In this document: one piece after another, positions 22,400-32,026 of the stretch | How positions within the stretch are numbered: position 1 is the first letter of the stretch | Layout of the letters: each line of letters opens with the position of its first letter | DNA from: Pseudomonas sp. RIT-562 | GTDB lineage: Bacteria > Pseudomonadota > Gammaproteobacteria > Pseudomonadales > Pseudomonadaceae | Assembly (NCBI RefSeq): GCF_026241895.1 | Contig: NZ_JAPJIV010000003.1 | Span: forward strand, 310,001 to 374,000 | Length of the DNA: 64,000 bases | Direction of reading: 5' to 3' | Position numbers and translations under genes: made by a program | The notes under the pieces: model-generated | Databases searched by the model: none | Told to the model about the DNA's origin: nothing | Seen by the model: the letters and a program-made list of their open reading frames with translations, nothing else

Positions 22400-24619
22400 G
22401 TGCCCGACGCCATTCTGCGCCTAGCCCTGCCCTCGCCCCTGCGCCGCCTGTTCGATTACCGTGCTCCAGCCGGGGTCCTGCGTGCCCAGTTGCAACCGGG
22501 CATGCGCCTGCGGGTGCCATTCGGCCGCCGGGAGATGATCGGCATCCTGGTCGAAGTCACGGACACCAGCGAAGTACCGGTGGACAAGCTCAAGCCTGCC
22601 CTGGCCCTGCTCGACGCCACCGCACCGTTGCCACCGGCGCTGTTCAAGCTTTGCCTGTGGACTTCCCAGTACTACCAGCACAGCCTCGGCGACACCTTGA
22701 GCTGGGCGTTGCCGGTTTTGCTCCGTCAAGGCGAGCTGGCCGAAGCCCGCCAGGAGCGCTTCTGGTCCGCAGCACCTGGCGCCAGCCTCGATGACCCGCG
22801 TATCGCCCGCGCGCCACGGCAGCGCGAAGCCTTGGCTACGCTGGCCCAGCACCCCCACGGTGTGGCCCATCAGTTGCTGAGCAAGCTGATGTTGAGCAAG
22901 GACAGCCTGGATCTGCTGCTGGCCAAGGACCTGGTGCAAGTGGAGATCCGCAAGCATGCCCCCGGAGCACGTCACGAACACTGGCTGGCCCAGCCGGAGC
23001 TGCCGCTCAACCCCGAGCAACGCGCTGCCTATGAAGGCATTCGCGCCGGCTTCGACAGTTATCACGCGTTCCTGCTGGCCGGCGTGACTGGCAGCGGCAA
23101 GACCGAAGTCTATCTGCAACTGATCCGCGAAACCCTCGAGGCCGGCAAGCAGGCACTGGTGCTGATCCCGGAAATCAACCTGGGACCGCAAACCCTCGCG
23201 CGCTTCGAGCAACGCTTCAACGCACGCATTGCGCTGATCCATTCGGGTGTCAATGACCGCGAGCGCCTCGAGGCCTGGCTCGCCGCTCGGGATGGCGACG
23301 CTGACATCATTATCGGCACCCGCTCGGCGCTGTTCACTCCGATGAAAAATCCCGGGCTGATCATCATCGACGAAGAACACGACGGCTCCTATAAACAGCA
23401 GGAAGGCCTGCGTTATCACGCTCGCGACCTGGCGCTGGTGCGGGCCCGCCAGGAAAACATCCCGATCGTCCTCGGCTCGGCCACGCCTTCACTGGAAAGC
23501 CTGCACAACGCCTACACCGGGCGTTACGGCCTGCTACGCCTGAACGAGCGCGCTGGCGGGGCCAAACAACCACGCTTCCTGCGCCTGGATGTGAAGAGTC
23601 GTCCGCTGGACAGCGGCATTTCCGGCCCGATGCAACAGGCCATCGGGCAGACCCTGGCTGCCGGACAGCAGGTATTAGTGTTCCTCAACCGTCGCGGATT
23701 TGCCCCGACGCTGCTGTGTCATGACTGCGGCTGGATGTCCGAATGCCAGCGCTGCGATGCGCGGATGACCGTGCACCAGCGCTCCGGCGAACTGCGCTGC
23801 CACCATTGCGGCTATGTCGAGCGCGTGCCACGGCATTGCCCCAAATGCGCCAAAGTGGATCTGCGCCCGGTAGGCGCCGGCACCGAACGGGCCGAGGAGC
23901 GCCTGGCGATTTTGTTTCCGGACGTTCCGGTGTTGCGCGTCGATCGCGACAGCACCTCGCGCAAGGACGCGATGAACCAGCTGTTCGCGACCATCCAGAA
24001 AGGCCAGCCGTGCATTCTGGTGGGCACGCAGATGCTTGCCAAAGGTCACCACTTCCCCCGGGTCACACTGGTGTCGATCCTGGATGCCGACGGCGGCCTG
24101 TTCTCCGGCGACTTCCGCGCCAGCGAGCGCATGGCCCAGCTGATAGTGCAAGTCGCCGGACGTGCCGGACGCGCTGAAGAACCGGGCAGAGTGATCATCC
24201 AGACGCACCTGGCCGACCATCCGCTGCTGGTACAGTTGACCGAACAGGGTTACTTCGCTTTTGCCGAGCAGGCTCTGAGCGAACGGCGCTCGGCGGGCTT
24301 GCCCCCCTTCGCCCACCTGGCGCTGCTGCGCGCGGAGGCGCATAAGCCGGGGCAAGCCGAAGGTTTCCTGGACGAAGCCTGCAGCGAGGCCGAGCGCTTG
24401 CTGGCAGAGCAGAATTTGAGCGGTATCGAGTTGCTTGGGCCAGTGCCGGCCCCTATGGAGCGCCGCGCCGGTCGGTATCGGGCGCAACTATTGTTGCAGG
24501 CGACAGCTCGGGCGCCGCTGCATCGGCTGCTGAGCAGCTGGTTGCTGGTACTGGAGCAGATGCCGAGCGGGCGGGCGGTGCGGTGGTCGCTTGATGTCGA
24601 TCCTGTGGATTTGTACTAA
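22400..24619 (+). CDS. priA: Primosomal replication restart helicase PriA
   Basis: DEAD-like 3'-to-5' helicase that reloads the replisome at stalled forks. It has 739 residues and a GTG start at 22400, divergent from rpmE. The N-terminal DNA-binding domain covers about 1-195. Walker A GVTGSGKT is at 228-235 and the DEEH box in IIIDEEHDGSYKQ. Eight zinc-binding cysteines lie between CHDCGWMSECQRC and CHHCGYVERVPRHCPKC, and the helicase C motif GTQMLAKGHHFPRV follows. All expected features are intact. Confidence 0.97.
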   Translation: MPDAILRLALPSPLRRLFDYRAPAGVLRAQLQPGMRLRVPFGRREMIGILVEVTDTSEVPVDKLKPALALLDATAPLPPALFKLCLWTSQYYQHSLGDTLSWALPVLLRQGELAEARQERFWSAAPGASLDDPRIARAPRQREALATLAQHPHGVAHQLLSKLMLSKDSLDLLLAKDLVQVEIRKHAPGARHEHWLAQPELPLNPEQRAAYEGIRAGFDSYHAFLLAGVTGSGKTEVYLQLIRETLEAGKQALVLIPEINLGPQTLARFEQRFNARIALIHSGVNDRERLEAWLAARDGDADIIIGTRSALFTPMKNPGLIIIDEEHDGSYKQQEGLRYHARDLALVRARQENIPIVLGSATPSLESLHNAYTGRYGLLRLNERAGGAKQPRFLRLDVKSRPLDSGISGPMQQAIGQTLAAGQQVLVFLNRRGFAPTLLCHDCGWMSECQRCDARMTVHQRSGELRCHHCGYVERVPRHCPKCAKVDLRPVGAGTERAEERLAILFPDVPVLRVDRDSTSRKDAMNQLFATIQKGQPCILVGTQMLAKGHHFPRVTLVSILDADGGLFSGDFRASERMAQLIVQVAGRAGRAEEPGRVIIQTHLADHPLLVQLTEQGYFAFAEQALSERRSAGLPPFAHLALLRAEAHKPGQAEGFLDEACSEAERLLAEQNLSGIELLGPVPAPMERRAGRYRAQLLLQATARAPLHRLLSSWLLVLEQMPSGRAVRWSLDVDPVDLY

Positions 24620-24623
24620 ACAC

Positions 24624-24691
24624 TGTGGGAGCAAGGCTTGCCCGCGATGGCGCCCTTGAGATCGCCATCGCGAGCAAGCTTTGCTCCCACA
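24624..24691. repeat. REP pair, family C (forward then reverse arm)
   Basis: The left arm begins TGTGGGAGCAAGGCTTGCCC and the right arm is a slightly diverged reverse complement (CGCGAGCAAGCTTTGCTCCC). It starts five bases past the priA stop and may act as a 3' hairpin. Confidence 0.88.
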
Positions 24692-24830
24692 GGTCATCAC
24701 CGATTAATAGTCACCACATATCCATAACCTGCCCGCTATAGTTGGCAAGCCCGTCTCCGCCACGGATAATGCCCAGTTTTTCCACCCGCGCATCCAGGCG
24801 CTGCCGCGCTTGCGGTCGAAAGAGAGCATC

Positions 24831-26567
24831 ATGAAAGACACCATCCGCCAGCTGATCCAACAAGCCATCACCCAACTCGTCAACGAAGGTGTGTTGCCTG
24901 AAGGCCTGTCGCCGGCGATCCAGGTGGAAAATTCGCGCGACAAGAAGAACGGCGACTTCGCCAGCAACATCGCCATGATGCTGGCCAAACCGGCGGGCAT
25001 GAAGCCACGCGACCTGGCGGAAAAGATCATCGCCGCGCTGCCATCCGATGAAAACATCACCAAGACCGAAATCGCCGGCCCGGGTTTCCTGAACTTCTTC
25101 CAGAATACCCAGGCTCTCGCCTCGCGCCTGGACGCCGCCCTGGCCGACGAACACATCGGCGTGCGCAAGGCCGGCCCGGCACAGCGCACCGTGGTCGACC
25201 TGTCGGCACCCAACCTTGCCAAGGAAATGCACGTCGGCCACTTGCGTTCGACCATCATTGGCGACGGCGTGGCCCGCGTGCTGGAGTTCCTCGGCGACGA
25301 AGTGATCCGGCAGAACCACGTCGGCGACTGGGGCACCCAGTTCGGCATGCTGATGGCCTACCTGCAGGAAAATCCGATCACCAGCGACGAGCTGTCGGAC
25401 CTGGAGAACTTCTATCGCGCCGCCAAGGGCCGCTTCGACGAGTCCGAAGAGTTCGCCGACCGTGCCCGTGGCCTGGTGGTCAAGCTGCAAGCCGGCGACC
25501 CGGAGTGCCTGGCGCTGTGGACCAAGTTCAAGGACATCTCGCTGTCGCACTGCCAGAAAATCTACGAACTGCTCAACGTCAAGCTGACCATGGCCGACGT
25601 GATGGGCGAAAGCGCCTACAACGACGACCTGATCAACGTGGTCAACGACCTCAAGGCCGCCGGCATGCTGGTCGAGAGCAACGGCGCGCAGTGCGTGTTC
25701 CTCGACGAGTTCAAGAACGCCGACGGCGACCCGCTGCCAGTGATCATCGTCAAGGCCGACGGCGGGTACCTGTACGCCACCACCGACCTGGCGGCCGTGC
25801 GCTATCGCAGTGGCAAACTCAAGGCTGATCGCGCCCTGTACTTCGTCGACCAACGGCAGGCACTGCACTTCCAGCAGGTGTTCGCGGTGGCTCGCAAGGC
25901 TGGTTTCGTGACGCATCCGATGGAAATGGAACACATGGGCTTCGGCACCATGAACGGCGCTGACGGCCGTCCATTCAAGACCCGTGACGGCGGCACCGTG
26001 AAGCTGATCGACCTGCTGACCGAAGCCCAGGAGCGCGCCTACACCCTGGTGAAGGACAAGAACCCGGAGCTGGCCGAAGCCGAGCTGCGCAAAATCGCCA
26101 AGGTCGTGGGCATTGGCGCGGTTAAATACGCCGACCTGTCCAAACACCGTACCAGCGACTACAGCTTCAACTTCGACCTGATGCTCAACTTCGAAGGCAA
26201 CACCGCGCCATACCTGCTGTACGCCTATACCCGCGTGGCTGGCGTGTTCCGCAAGCTGGGCAAGGACTTCAGCGAAGTCGAGGGCCAGATCACCCTAGAA
26301 GCCGTACACGAGCACGAACTGGCGGCCAAGCTGGCGCAGTTCGGTGAAGTCCTCAATAACGTTTGCGACAAAGGCACGCCGCACATTCTGTGCACGTACC
26401 TGTACGATGTCGCGGGCCTGTTCTCCAGCTTCTACGAGAACTGCCCGATCCTCAGCGCCGAAACCCCGGCGCAAATGCAGAGCCGCCTGCGCCTCGCCGC
26501 GCTGACCGGCCGCACTCTCAAGCAAGGCCTGGAACTCTTGGGTCTGGAAACTCTGGAGCGTATGTAA
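24831..26567 (+). CDS. argS: Arginyl-tRNA synthetase
   Basis: Charges tRNA-Arg with arginine. I chose the ATG at 24831 (578 residues, [13 protein letters not shown]), preceded by GAGAG; an upstream in-frame start at 24810 lies outside family similarity. The N-terminal Add-1 domain covers about 1-115. The class I HIGH box appears as HVGH (134-137) in [14 protein letters not shown]. The KMSK loop is degenerate ([10 protein letters not shown]), as is normal for many ArgRS enzymes. The DALR anticodon domain is C-terminal. It is followed after one base by a SPOR-domain gene. Confidence 0.97.
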   Translation: MKDTIRQLIQQAITQLVNEGVLPEGLSPAIQVENSRDKKNGDFASNIAMMLAKPAGMKPRDLAEKIIAALPSDENITKTEIAGPGFLNFFQNTQALASRLDAALADEHIGVRKAGPAQRTVVDLSAPNLAKEMHVGHLRSTIIGDGVARVLEFLGDEVIRQNHVGDWGTQFGMLMAYLQENPITSDELSDLENFYRAAKGRFDESEEFADRARGLVVKLQAGDPECLALWTKFKDISLSHCQKIYELLNVKLTMADVMGESAYNDDLINVVNDLKAAGMLVESNGAQCVFLDEFKNADGDPLPVIIVKADGGYLYATTDLAAVRYRSGKLKADRALYFVDQRQALHFQQVFAVARKAGFVTHPMEMEHMGFGTMNGADGRPFKTRDGGTVKLIDLLTEAQERAYTLVKDKNPELAEAELRKIAKVVGIGAVKYADLSKHRTSDYSFNFDLMLNFEGNTAPYLLYAYTRVAGVFRKLGKDFSEVEGQITLEAVHEHELAAKLAQFGEVLNNVCDKGTPHILCTYLYDVAGLFSSFYENCPILSAETPAQMQSRLRLAALTGRTLKQGLELLGLETLERM

Positions 26568-26568
26568 G

Positions 26569-27276
26569 TTGGCTGCCAAGAAAAAACCTGCACCCAAGCG
26601 TGGCGCCAGCCGTTACCAAGCACCTGCCAAGCAACCGATCCCGGGGTGGCTGTGGATGGCCATCGGCCTGACGGTCGGAGCCTTCATCGTCTTCCTGATG
26701 AAGCTGGAGCCTGGCAAAGGCAGCGAGAGCGTCAAGCGCGAGAAGATCGAGCAGCAGAAAGCTACCCGGATCGCCGAGGCCAACAAGACCCCGCCGAGCC
26801 CGACACAACCGGTGAAGCCGAAGTACGACTTCTACACGTTGCTGCCGGAATCGGAAGTCATAGTGCCTGCCGATGCCGTGCCGGAAAAAACCCTGCCGAC
26901 ACCACAGGTGCCGGCCATTCCGACCACTCCGGTGACGCCGGAGCAGGCAGCCAAGATCGACACTGCGCGCGCACAGGCAGCACTGGCAGGGATTACCCCG
27001 CCGCCAGCGCCACCGGTGAGCAAGGCCGCCCCAGTGACCAAATTCTTCCTGCAGGCCGGTTCGTTCCGCAAGGAAGCTGACGCAGACAAGGTTCGTGCGC
27101 AGATCATCCTGCTTGGTCAGGCAGTGGCGGTTGAATCCGGCACCGTGAAAGACGAAACCTGGTATCGGGTACTGGTCGGGCCGTTCAGCAACCGAGAACA
27201 GCTGACTACCGCGCAAAAACAACTGGCCGGCAGCGGTTTCAGCAATCTGTTGTTACAACAACGCCAGAGTCGCTGA
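26569..27276 (+). CDS. SPOR-domain membrane protein (FtsN-like)
   Basis: Probable bitopic division-associated protein. It has 235 residues, with a TTG start one base after the argS stop and the upstream GGAG of the argS end as likely ribosome site. The basic N-terminus (MAAKKKPAPKRGASRYQAPAK) is followed by one membrane helix (about 27-46, WLWMAIGLTVGAFIVFLM). A Pro/Thr-rich periplasmic linker leads to a C-terminal SPOR domain (about 160-235, KFFLQAGSFRKEADADKVRAQ). The layout resembles FtsN. Direct FtsN orthology is plausible but not proven. Confidence 0.85.
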   Translation: MAAKKKPAPKRGASRYQAPAKQPIPGWLWMAIGLTVGAFIVFLMKLEPGKGSESVKREKIEQQKATRIAEANKTPPSPTQPVKPKYDFYTLLPESEVIVPADAVPEKTLPTPQVPAIPTTPVTPEQAAKIDTARAQAALAGITPPPAPPVSKAAPVTKFFLQAGSFRKEADADKVRAQIILLGQAVAVESGTVKDETWYRVLVGPFSNREQLTTAQKQLAGSGFSNLLLQQRQSR

Positions 27277-27305
27277 GTTCTTCAGCACTACCGCGTTATC
27301 GTTAA

Positions 27306-27371
27306 TCGCGGGCAAGCCTTGCTCCCACAGGATGGCATCGATCTGTGGGAGCAAGGCTTGCCCGCGATGGC
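27306..27371. repeat. REP pair, family C (reverse then forward arm)
   Basis: TCGCGGGCAAGCCTTGCTCC and its reverse complement, 14 nt apart. The arm order is opposite to the family C pair at 24624. Confidence 0.88.
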
Positions 27372-27432
27372 ATTCGTGCAGGCAACACCACTCGCCAATC
27401 GTCCACCGCTCGTCCTCTCTCCCGCCACACAG

Positions 27433-27459
27433 TTGAAAAACTCGTCACCACCCCCATAT
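27433..27459 (+). promoter_or_regulatory. Heat-shock (RpoH, sigma-32) promoter of hslVU
   Basis: -35 TTGAAA (27433-27438), a 13-nt spacer and -10 CCCCATAT (27452-27459) match the sigma-32 consensus almost exactly. It lies 45 bases upstream of hslV, a gene pair known to be heat-induced in related bacteria. Confidence 0.8.
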
Positions 27460-27504
27460 GAGTTTTCATAAGGCATTTTCGCCCCGCTGCGTGGAGACTC
27501 TCCC

Positions 27505-28035
27505 TTGACCACCATCGTTTCAGTTCGCCGCCACGGCAAAGTCGTCATGGGCGGCGACGGCCAGGTTTCTCTCGGCAACACCGTGATGAAAGGCAACGCG
27601 AAAAAAGTTCGTCGCCTGTACCACGGTCAGGTTATCGCCGGTTTTGCCGGGGCCACGGCTGACGCTTTCACCCTCTTCGAGCGGTTTGAAGGTCAGCTTG
27701 AGAAACATCAGGGTCACCTGGTTCGCGCTGCTGTCGAGCTCGCCAAAGAATGGCGTACCGACCGTACTCTGAGCCGTCTCGAAGCCATGCTGGCAGTGGC
27801 TAACAAAGACGCTTCGCTGATCATCACCGGCAACGGCGACGTGGTCGAGCCTGAAGAAGGCCTGATCGCCATGGGTTCCGGCGGCGGTTACGCCCAGGCC
27901 GCTGCGAGCGCGCTGCTGAAGAAGACTGACCTGTCCGCCCGTGAAATCGTCGAAACCGCACTCGGCATCGCTGGCGACATCTGTGTATTCACCAACCACA
28001 CTCAGACCATTGAGGAGCAGGACTGCGCCGAATAA
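27505..28035 (+). CDS. hslV: ATP-dependent protease subunit HslV
   Basis: Proteasome-like peptidase chamber of the HslUV protease. It has 176 residues and a TTG start behind GGAG. Removal of the first residue exposes the catalytic Thr2 ([19 protein letters not shown]). The core motifs [16 protein letters not shown] and [11 protein letters not shown] are present. It sits behind an RpoH promoter, 55 bases before hslU. Confidence 0.97.
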   Translation: MTTIVSVRRHGKVVMGGDGQVSLGNTVMKGNAKKVRRLYHGQVIAGFAGATADAFTLFERFEGQLEKHQGHLVRAAVELAKEWRTDRTLSRLEAMLAVANKDASLIITGNGDVVEPEEGLIAMGSGGGYAQAAASALLKKTDLSAREIVETALGIAGDICVFTNHTQTIEEQDCAE

Positions 28036-28090
28036 GCCTGTTTCGGCCTTTGCGCCACGGCTCATTCTTGCTTGAGGTCCGCCAATTACT

Positions 28091-29428
28091 ATGTCCATGA
28101 CTCCCCGTGAAATCGTCCACGAACTCAATCGCCATATCATCGGCCAGGACGATGCCAAGCGCGCCGTCGCCATCGCGCTGCGTAATCGCTGGCGCCGTAT
28201 GCAGCTGCCGGAAGAGCTGCGCGTTGAAGTAACTCCCAAGAACATCCTGATGATCGGCCCGACCGGTGTCGGCAAGACCGAAATCGCCCGTCGCCTGGCC
28301 AAACTCGCCAACGCGCCGTTCATCAAGGTCGAAGCGACCAAGTTCACCGAAGTCGGATATGTCGGTCGCGATGTCGAATCGATCATTCGTGACCTGGCTG
28401 ACGCCGCTATCAAGCTGCTGCGCGAACAGGAAATGACCAAGGTTCGCCACCGCGCCGAAGACGCCGCCGAAGAGCGCATCCTCGACGCCTTGCTGCCACC
28501 GGCTCGCATGGGCTTCAACAACGACGAGGCGCCATCGGCCGATTCCAATACCCGCCAGCTGTTCCGCAAACGCCTGCGCGAAGGCCAGCTGGATGACAAA
28601 GAGATCGAAATCGAAGTCGCCGAAGTGGCCGGCGTCGATATCTCCGCGCCGCCGGGCATGGAAGAAATGACCAACCAGCTGCAAAGCCTGTTTGCCAACA
28701 TGGGCAAGGGCAAGAAGAAATCCCGCAAGCTCAAGGTCAAGGAAGCGCTGAAACTGGTACGCGATGAGGAAGCCGGGCGCCTGGTCAACGACGAAGAGCT
28801 CAAGGCCAAGGCCCTGGAAGCGGTTGAGCAGCACGGTATCGTGTTCATCGACGAAATCGACAAGGTCGCCAAGCGCGGCAACTCCGGCGGCGTCGACGTC
28901 TCCCGCGAAGGCGTACAGCGCGACTTGCTGCCGCTGATCGAAGGCTGCACCGTCAATACCAAGCTGGGCATGGTCAAGACTGACCACATCCTGTTCATCG
29001 CATCGGGCGCGTTCCACCTGAGCAAGCCCAGCGACCTGGTGCCCGAACTGCAAGGTCGCTTGCCGATCCGTGTGGAGCTCAAGGCACTGACGCCAGAAGA
29101 TTTCGAGCGCATCCTCAGCGAGCCGCATGCATCGTTGACCGAGCAATATTGCGCGTTGTTGAAAACCGAAGGCCTGGGCATCGAGTTCCAGCCGGACGGA
29201 ATCAAGCGCATCGCCGAGATCGCCTGGCAGGTGAACGAGAAGACCGAGAACATCGGTGCCCGTCGCCTGCACACGCTGCTGGAGCGTCTGCTCGAAGAAG
29301 TGTCGTTCAGTGCCGGCGACCTCGCCAGCGCTCATGACGATAAGGTGATCATGATCGACGCGGAATACGTCAACAGCCACTTGGGCGAATTGGCGCAGAA
29401 CGAAGACCTGTCCCGTTATATCCTGTAA
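28091..29428 (+). CDS. hslU: ATP-dependent protease ATPase subunit HslU
   Basis: AAA+ unfoldase that feeds substrates to HslV. It has 445 residues. Walker [10 protein letters not shown] starts at residue 57 and the pore loop falls in [11 protein letters not shown]. An intermediate I-domain covers about 110-240. Walker B is [10 protein letters not shown]. The C-terminal tail LSRYIL inserts into HslV. Co-transcribed with hslV; a REP pair lies past its stop. Confidence 0.97.
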   Translation: MSMTPREIVHELNRHIIGQDDAKRAVAIALRNRWRRMQLPEELRVEVTPKNILMIGPTGVGKTEIARRLAKLANAPFIKVEATKFTEVGYVGRDVESIIRDLADAAIKLLREQEMTKVRHRAEDAAEERILDALLPPARMGFNNDEAPSADSNTRQLFRKRLREGQLDDKEIEIEVAEVAGVDISAPPGMEEMTNQLQSLFANMGKGKKKSRKLKVKEALKLVRDEEAGRLVNDEELKAKALEAVEQHGIVFIDEIDKVAKRGNSGGVDVSREGVQRDLLPLIEGCTVNTKLGMVKTDHILFIASGAFHLSKPSDLVPELQGRLPIRVELKALTPEDFERILSEPHASLTEQYCALLKTEGLGIEFQPDGIKRIAEIAWQVNEKTENIGARRLHTLLERLLEEVSFSAGDLASAHDDKVIMIDAEYVNSHLGELAQNEDLSRYIL

Positions 29429-29454
29429 GCCATATTTACTGTGGTAGAGGATCC

Positions 29455-29544
29455 TGTGGGAGCGGGCTTGCTCGCGAAAGCGGTCTGGCATTCAACATTG
29501 ATGTTGAATGCCATAGCCCCTTCGCGAGCAAGCCCGCTCCCACA
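29455..29544. repeat. REP pair, family A (forward then reverse arm)
   Basis: TGTGGGAGCGGGCTTGCTCG arm, then an inner hairpin (CATTCAACATTGATGTTGAATG), then the reverse-complement arm. It begins 26 bases after the hslU stop. Confidence 0.9.
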
Positions 29545-29582
29545 TTTGAACCGAGGTCCCCCACGCAAACGGATGACCCGCC

Positions 29583-29954
29583 ATGATTCCTACCGACATC
29601 AAACTGCACAAAGCCTCGAAAACCCTGTCGCTGAAATACGCGTCCGGCGAGGAACATCACCTGCCCGCAGAATTCCTGCGAGTGCACTCCCCCTCCGCCG
29701 AGGTCCAGGGCCACGGCAAACCCATCCTGCAATTTGGCAAGATCGGCGTAGGCCTGAGCAAGGTCGAACCGGCCGGTCAGTACGCACTTAAATTGACCTT
29801 TGATGACGGCCACGACAGCGGCCTGTTCACCTGGGAATATCTGTATCAGCTGGGCGTGCGCCAGGAAGATCTCTGGAATGATTATCTTGCCGAGCTCAAG
29901 GCAGCCGGGAAAACCCGCGACCCGAACCAATCCGTCGTCAGGCTGATGCTCTAG
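29583..29954 (+). CDS. DUF971 family protein
   Basis: A small soluble protein of 123 residues made of one DUF971 domain (MIPTDIKLHKASKTLSLKYA, with YASGEEHHLPAEFLRVHSPSAEVQGHG). This fold also forms the N-terminal domain of gamma-butyrobetaine hydroxylases. The exact role is unknown. It sits between hslU and phaC1, as in other pseudomonads in my recollection. No catalytic motif or signal peptide is visible. Confidence 0.88.
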   Translation: MIPTDIKLHKASKTLSLKYASGEEHHLPAEFLRVHSPSAEVQGHGKPILQFGKIGVGLSKVEPAGQYALKLTFDDGHDSGLFTWEYLYQLGVRQEDLWNDYLAELKAAGKTRDPNQSVVRLML

Positions 29955-30071
29955 TCCGCACCTCTTGCTCATTAGAAGGCATTTTCTAATTCCATCTGTT
30001 TGAATGCTCCGCTCCAGGGCGAACGATTCGCCCGCTTGCGAAAAAAATTAAACTCGGGTAACCAATGGAGC

Positions 30072-30087
30072 TGGCAAGTTCCCTGCA
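30072..30087 (+). promoter_or_regulatory. Candidate sigma-54 (-24/-12) promoter of phaC1
   Basis: TGGCAAGTTCCCTGCA matches the pattern TGGCACG-N4-TTGCA, with GG and GC exactly 10 nt apart. The start would be near 30098, about 110 nt upstream of phaC1. From memory, a sigma-54-type site was proposed for phaC1 in P. aeruginosa. Confidence 0.6.
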
Positions 30088-30138
30088 GTGCTCTCTGCAT
30101 AAAAGCAGTGGTGCAGAACTATCGGTCACCCGAGTAGT

Positions 30139-30184
30139 AGTACCTGGCATTTGCTGTGTGACTACACAGCTGGACTCAGGTACT
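30139..30184 (+). promoter_or_regulatory. Nested inverted repeats in the phaC1 leader
   Basis: An outer 8-bp pair AGTACCTG (30139-30146) / CAGGTACT (30177-30184) encloses a perfect inner hairpin GCTGTGT-GACT-ACACAGC (30153-30170). It lies 27 bases before the phaC1 ATG, so it could be a repressor operator or an RNA structure. Confidence 0.55.
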
Positions 30185-30210
30185 CGTCTCAGGACAATGG
30201 AGCGTCGTAG

Positions 30211-31890
30211 ATGAGTAACAAGAATAACGATGACCTGAAATCTCAGGCCTCGGAAAATACCTTGGGGCTGAATCCTGTCGTTGGACTGCGTAGAAAGGAT
30301 CTTCTGGGCTCAGCTCGAATGGTGCTGACCCAAGCCATCAAACAACCGATTCACAGCGTCAAGCACGTTGCCCATTTCGGCCTCGAACTCAAGAACGTAC
30401 TGTTCGGCAAATCCGAACTCCAGCCTGCCGGTGATGATCGTCGCTTCGCCGACCCGGCCTGGAGCCAGAACCCTCTCTACAAACGTTACCTGCAAACCTA
30501 CCTGGCGTGGCGCAAGGAACTCCACGACTGGATCGACGACAGCAGCCTTTCACCCAAGGACGTCGCCCGCGGGCACTTCGTCATCAACCTCATGACCGAG
30601 GCAATGGCCCCGACCAACAGTGCGGCCAACCCGGCGGCGGTCAAACGCTTCTTCGAAACTGGCGGTAAAAGCCTGCTCGATGGCCTCTCGCATCTGGCCA
30701 AGGACCTGGTACACAACGGCGGCATGCCGAGCCAGGTCAACATGGGCGCGTTCGAAGTCGGCAAGAGCCTGGGCGTGACCGAAGGCGCAGTGGTGTTCCG
30801 CAATGACGTCCTGGAATTGATCCAGTACCGGCCAATCACCGAGCAGGTGCACGAGCGCCCGCTGCTGGTGGTGCCGCCACAAATCAACAAGTTCTATGTA
30901 TTCGACCTGAGCCCGGACAAGAGCCTGGCGCGATTCTGCCTGCGCAATAACGTCCAGACCTTCATCGTAAGCTGGCGCAACCCGACCAAGGAGCAGCGCG
31001 AGTGGGGTCTGTCGACCTACATCGAAGCGCTGAAGGAAGCGGTCGACGTGGTCAGCGCCATCACTGGCAGCAAAGACGTGAACATGCTCGGCGCCTGCTC
31101 CGGCGGGATCACCTGCACCGCGCTGCTGGGCCACTATGCCGCGATCGGCGAAAACAAGGTCAATGCCCTGACACTGTTGGTCAGCGTGCTGGACACTACC
31201 CTGGACAGCGACGTGGCGTTGTTCGTCGACGAGCAAACCCTGGAGGCCGCCAAGCGTCATTCCTACCAGGCCGGCGTACTGGAAGGTCGCGACATGGCGA
31301 AAGTCTTCGCCTGGATGCGCCCCAATGACCTGATCTGGAATTACTGGGTCAATAACTACCTGCTGGGCAATGAGCCTCCGGTATTCGACATCCTGTTCTG
31401 GAACAACGACACCACCCGATTGCCCGCGGCCTTCCACGGCGACCTGATCGAGATGTTCAAAAACAATCCACTGATCCGTCCGAATGCACTGGAAGTGTGC
31501 GGCACCGCCATTGATTTGAAACAGGTGACGGCCGATATCTTTTCCCTGGCCGGGACCAACGACCACATCACCCCGTGGAAGTCCTGCTACAAGTCGGCGC
31601 AACTGTTTGGCGGCAAGGTCGAGTTCGTGCTGTCGAGCAGCGGCCACATCCAAAGCATTCTGAACACGCCCGGAAATCCGAAGTCACGTTACATGACCAG
31701 TAGCGAAATGGCGGCGAACGCCGAGGAATGGCAGGAAAACTCTACCAAACACACCGACTCCTGGTGGCTGCACTGGCAAGCATGGCAAGCCGAGCGTTCG
31801 GGCAAGCTGAAGAAGTCGCCGACCAGCCTGGGTAACAAGACCTACACCGCCGGCGAAGCAGCGCCGGGCACTTACGTACACGAGCGGTAA
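30211..31890 (+). CDS. phaC1: Class II poly(3-hydroxyalkanoate) synthase 1
   Basis: Polymerises medium-chain (R)-3-hydroxyacyl-CoA into PHA on the granule surface. It has 559 residues. The lipase-like box GACSGG carries the nucleophile Cys296; Asp451 (GTNDHITPW) and His479 (SSGHIQS) complete the triad at the positions known for class II synthases. A GGAG ribosome site lies eight bases before the ATG. The start codons carry an A-rich motif that may bind Hfq/Crc. It is the first gene of phaC1-phaZ-phaC2-phaD, and a REP D hairpin separates it from phaZ. Confidence 0.97.
   Translation: MSNKNNDDLKSQASENTLGLNPVVGLRRKDLLGSARMVLTQAIKQPIHSVKHVAHFGLELKNVLFGKSELQPAGDDRRFADPAWSQNPLYKRYLQTYLAWRKELHDWIDDSSLSPKDVARGHFVINLMTEAMAPTNSAANPAAVKRFFETGGKSLLDGLSHLAKDLVHNGGMPSQVNMGAFEVGKSLGVTEGAVVFRNDVLELIQYRPITEQVHERPLLVVPPQINKFYVFDLSPDKSLARFCLRNNVQTFIVSWRNPTKEQREWGLSTYIEALKEAVDVVSAITGSKDVNMLGACSGGITCTALLGHYAAIGENKVNALTLLVSVLDTTLDSDVALFVDEQTLEAAKRHSYQAGVLEGRDMAKVFAWMRPNDLIWNYWVNNYLLGNEPPVFDILFWNNDTTRLPAAFHGDLIEMFKNNPLIRPNALEVCGTAIDLKQVTADIFSLAGTNDHITPWKSCYKSAQLFGGKVEFVLSSSGHIQSILNTPGNPKSRYMTSSEMAANAEEWQENSTKHTDSWWLHWQAWQAERSGKLKKSPTSLGNKTYTAGEAAPGTYVHER
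30217..30228 (+). promoter_or_regulatory. A-rich Hfq/Crc-like motif at the phaC1 start
   Basis: AACAAGAATAAC at codons 3-6 is a run of AAN triplets like the catabolite-repression targets bound by Hfq with Crc. Crc control of phaC1 translation has been reported in P. putida, as I recall. Confidence 0.5.
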
Positions 31891-31906
31891 CCGATACACC
31901 CCGGTC

Positions 31907-31990
31907 TGTAGGAGCTGCCGCAGGCTGCGATCTTCTGATTCTGGTTTTCATAATCAAGATCAAAAGATCGCAGCCTTCGGCAGCTCCTAC
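31907..31990. repeat. REP pair, family D
   Basis: TGTAGGAGCTGCCGCAGGCT and its near-perfect reverse complement form a long hairpin 16 bases after the phaC1 stop. It may stabilise or end the phaC1 message before phaZ. Confidence 0.88.
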
Positions 31991-32026
31991 GGGATCGGGG
32001 ATGAATTCACCCACAGGGCCTGAAGC

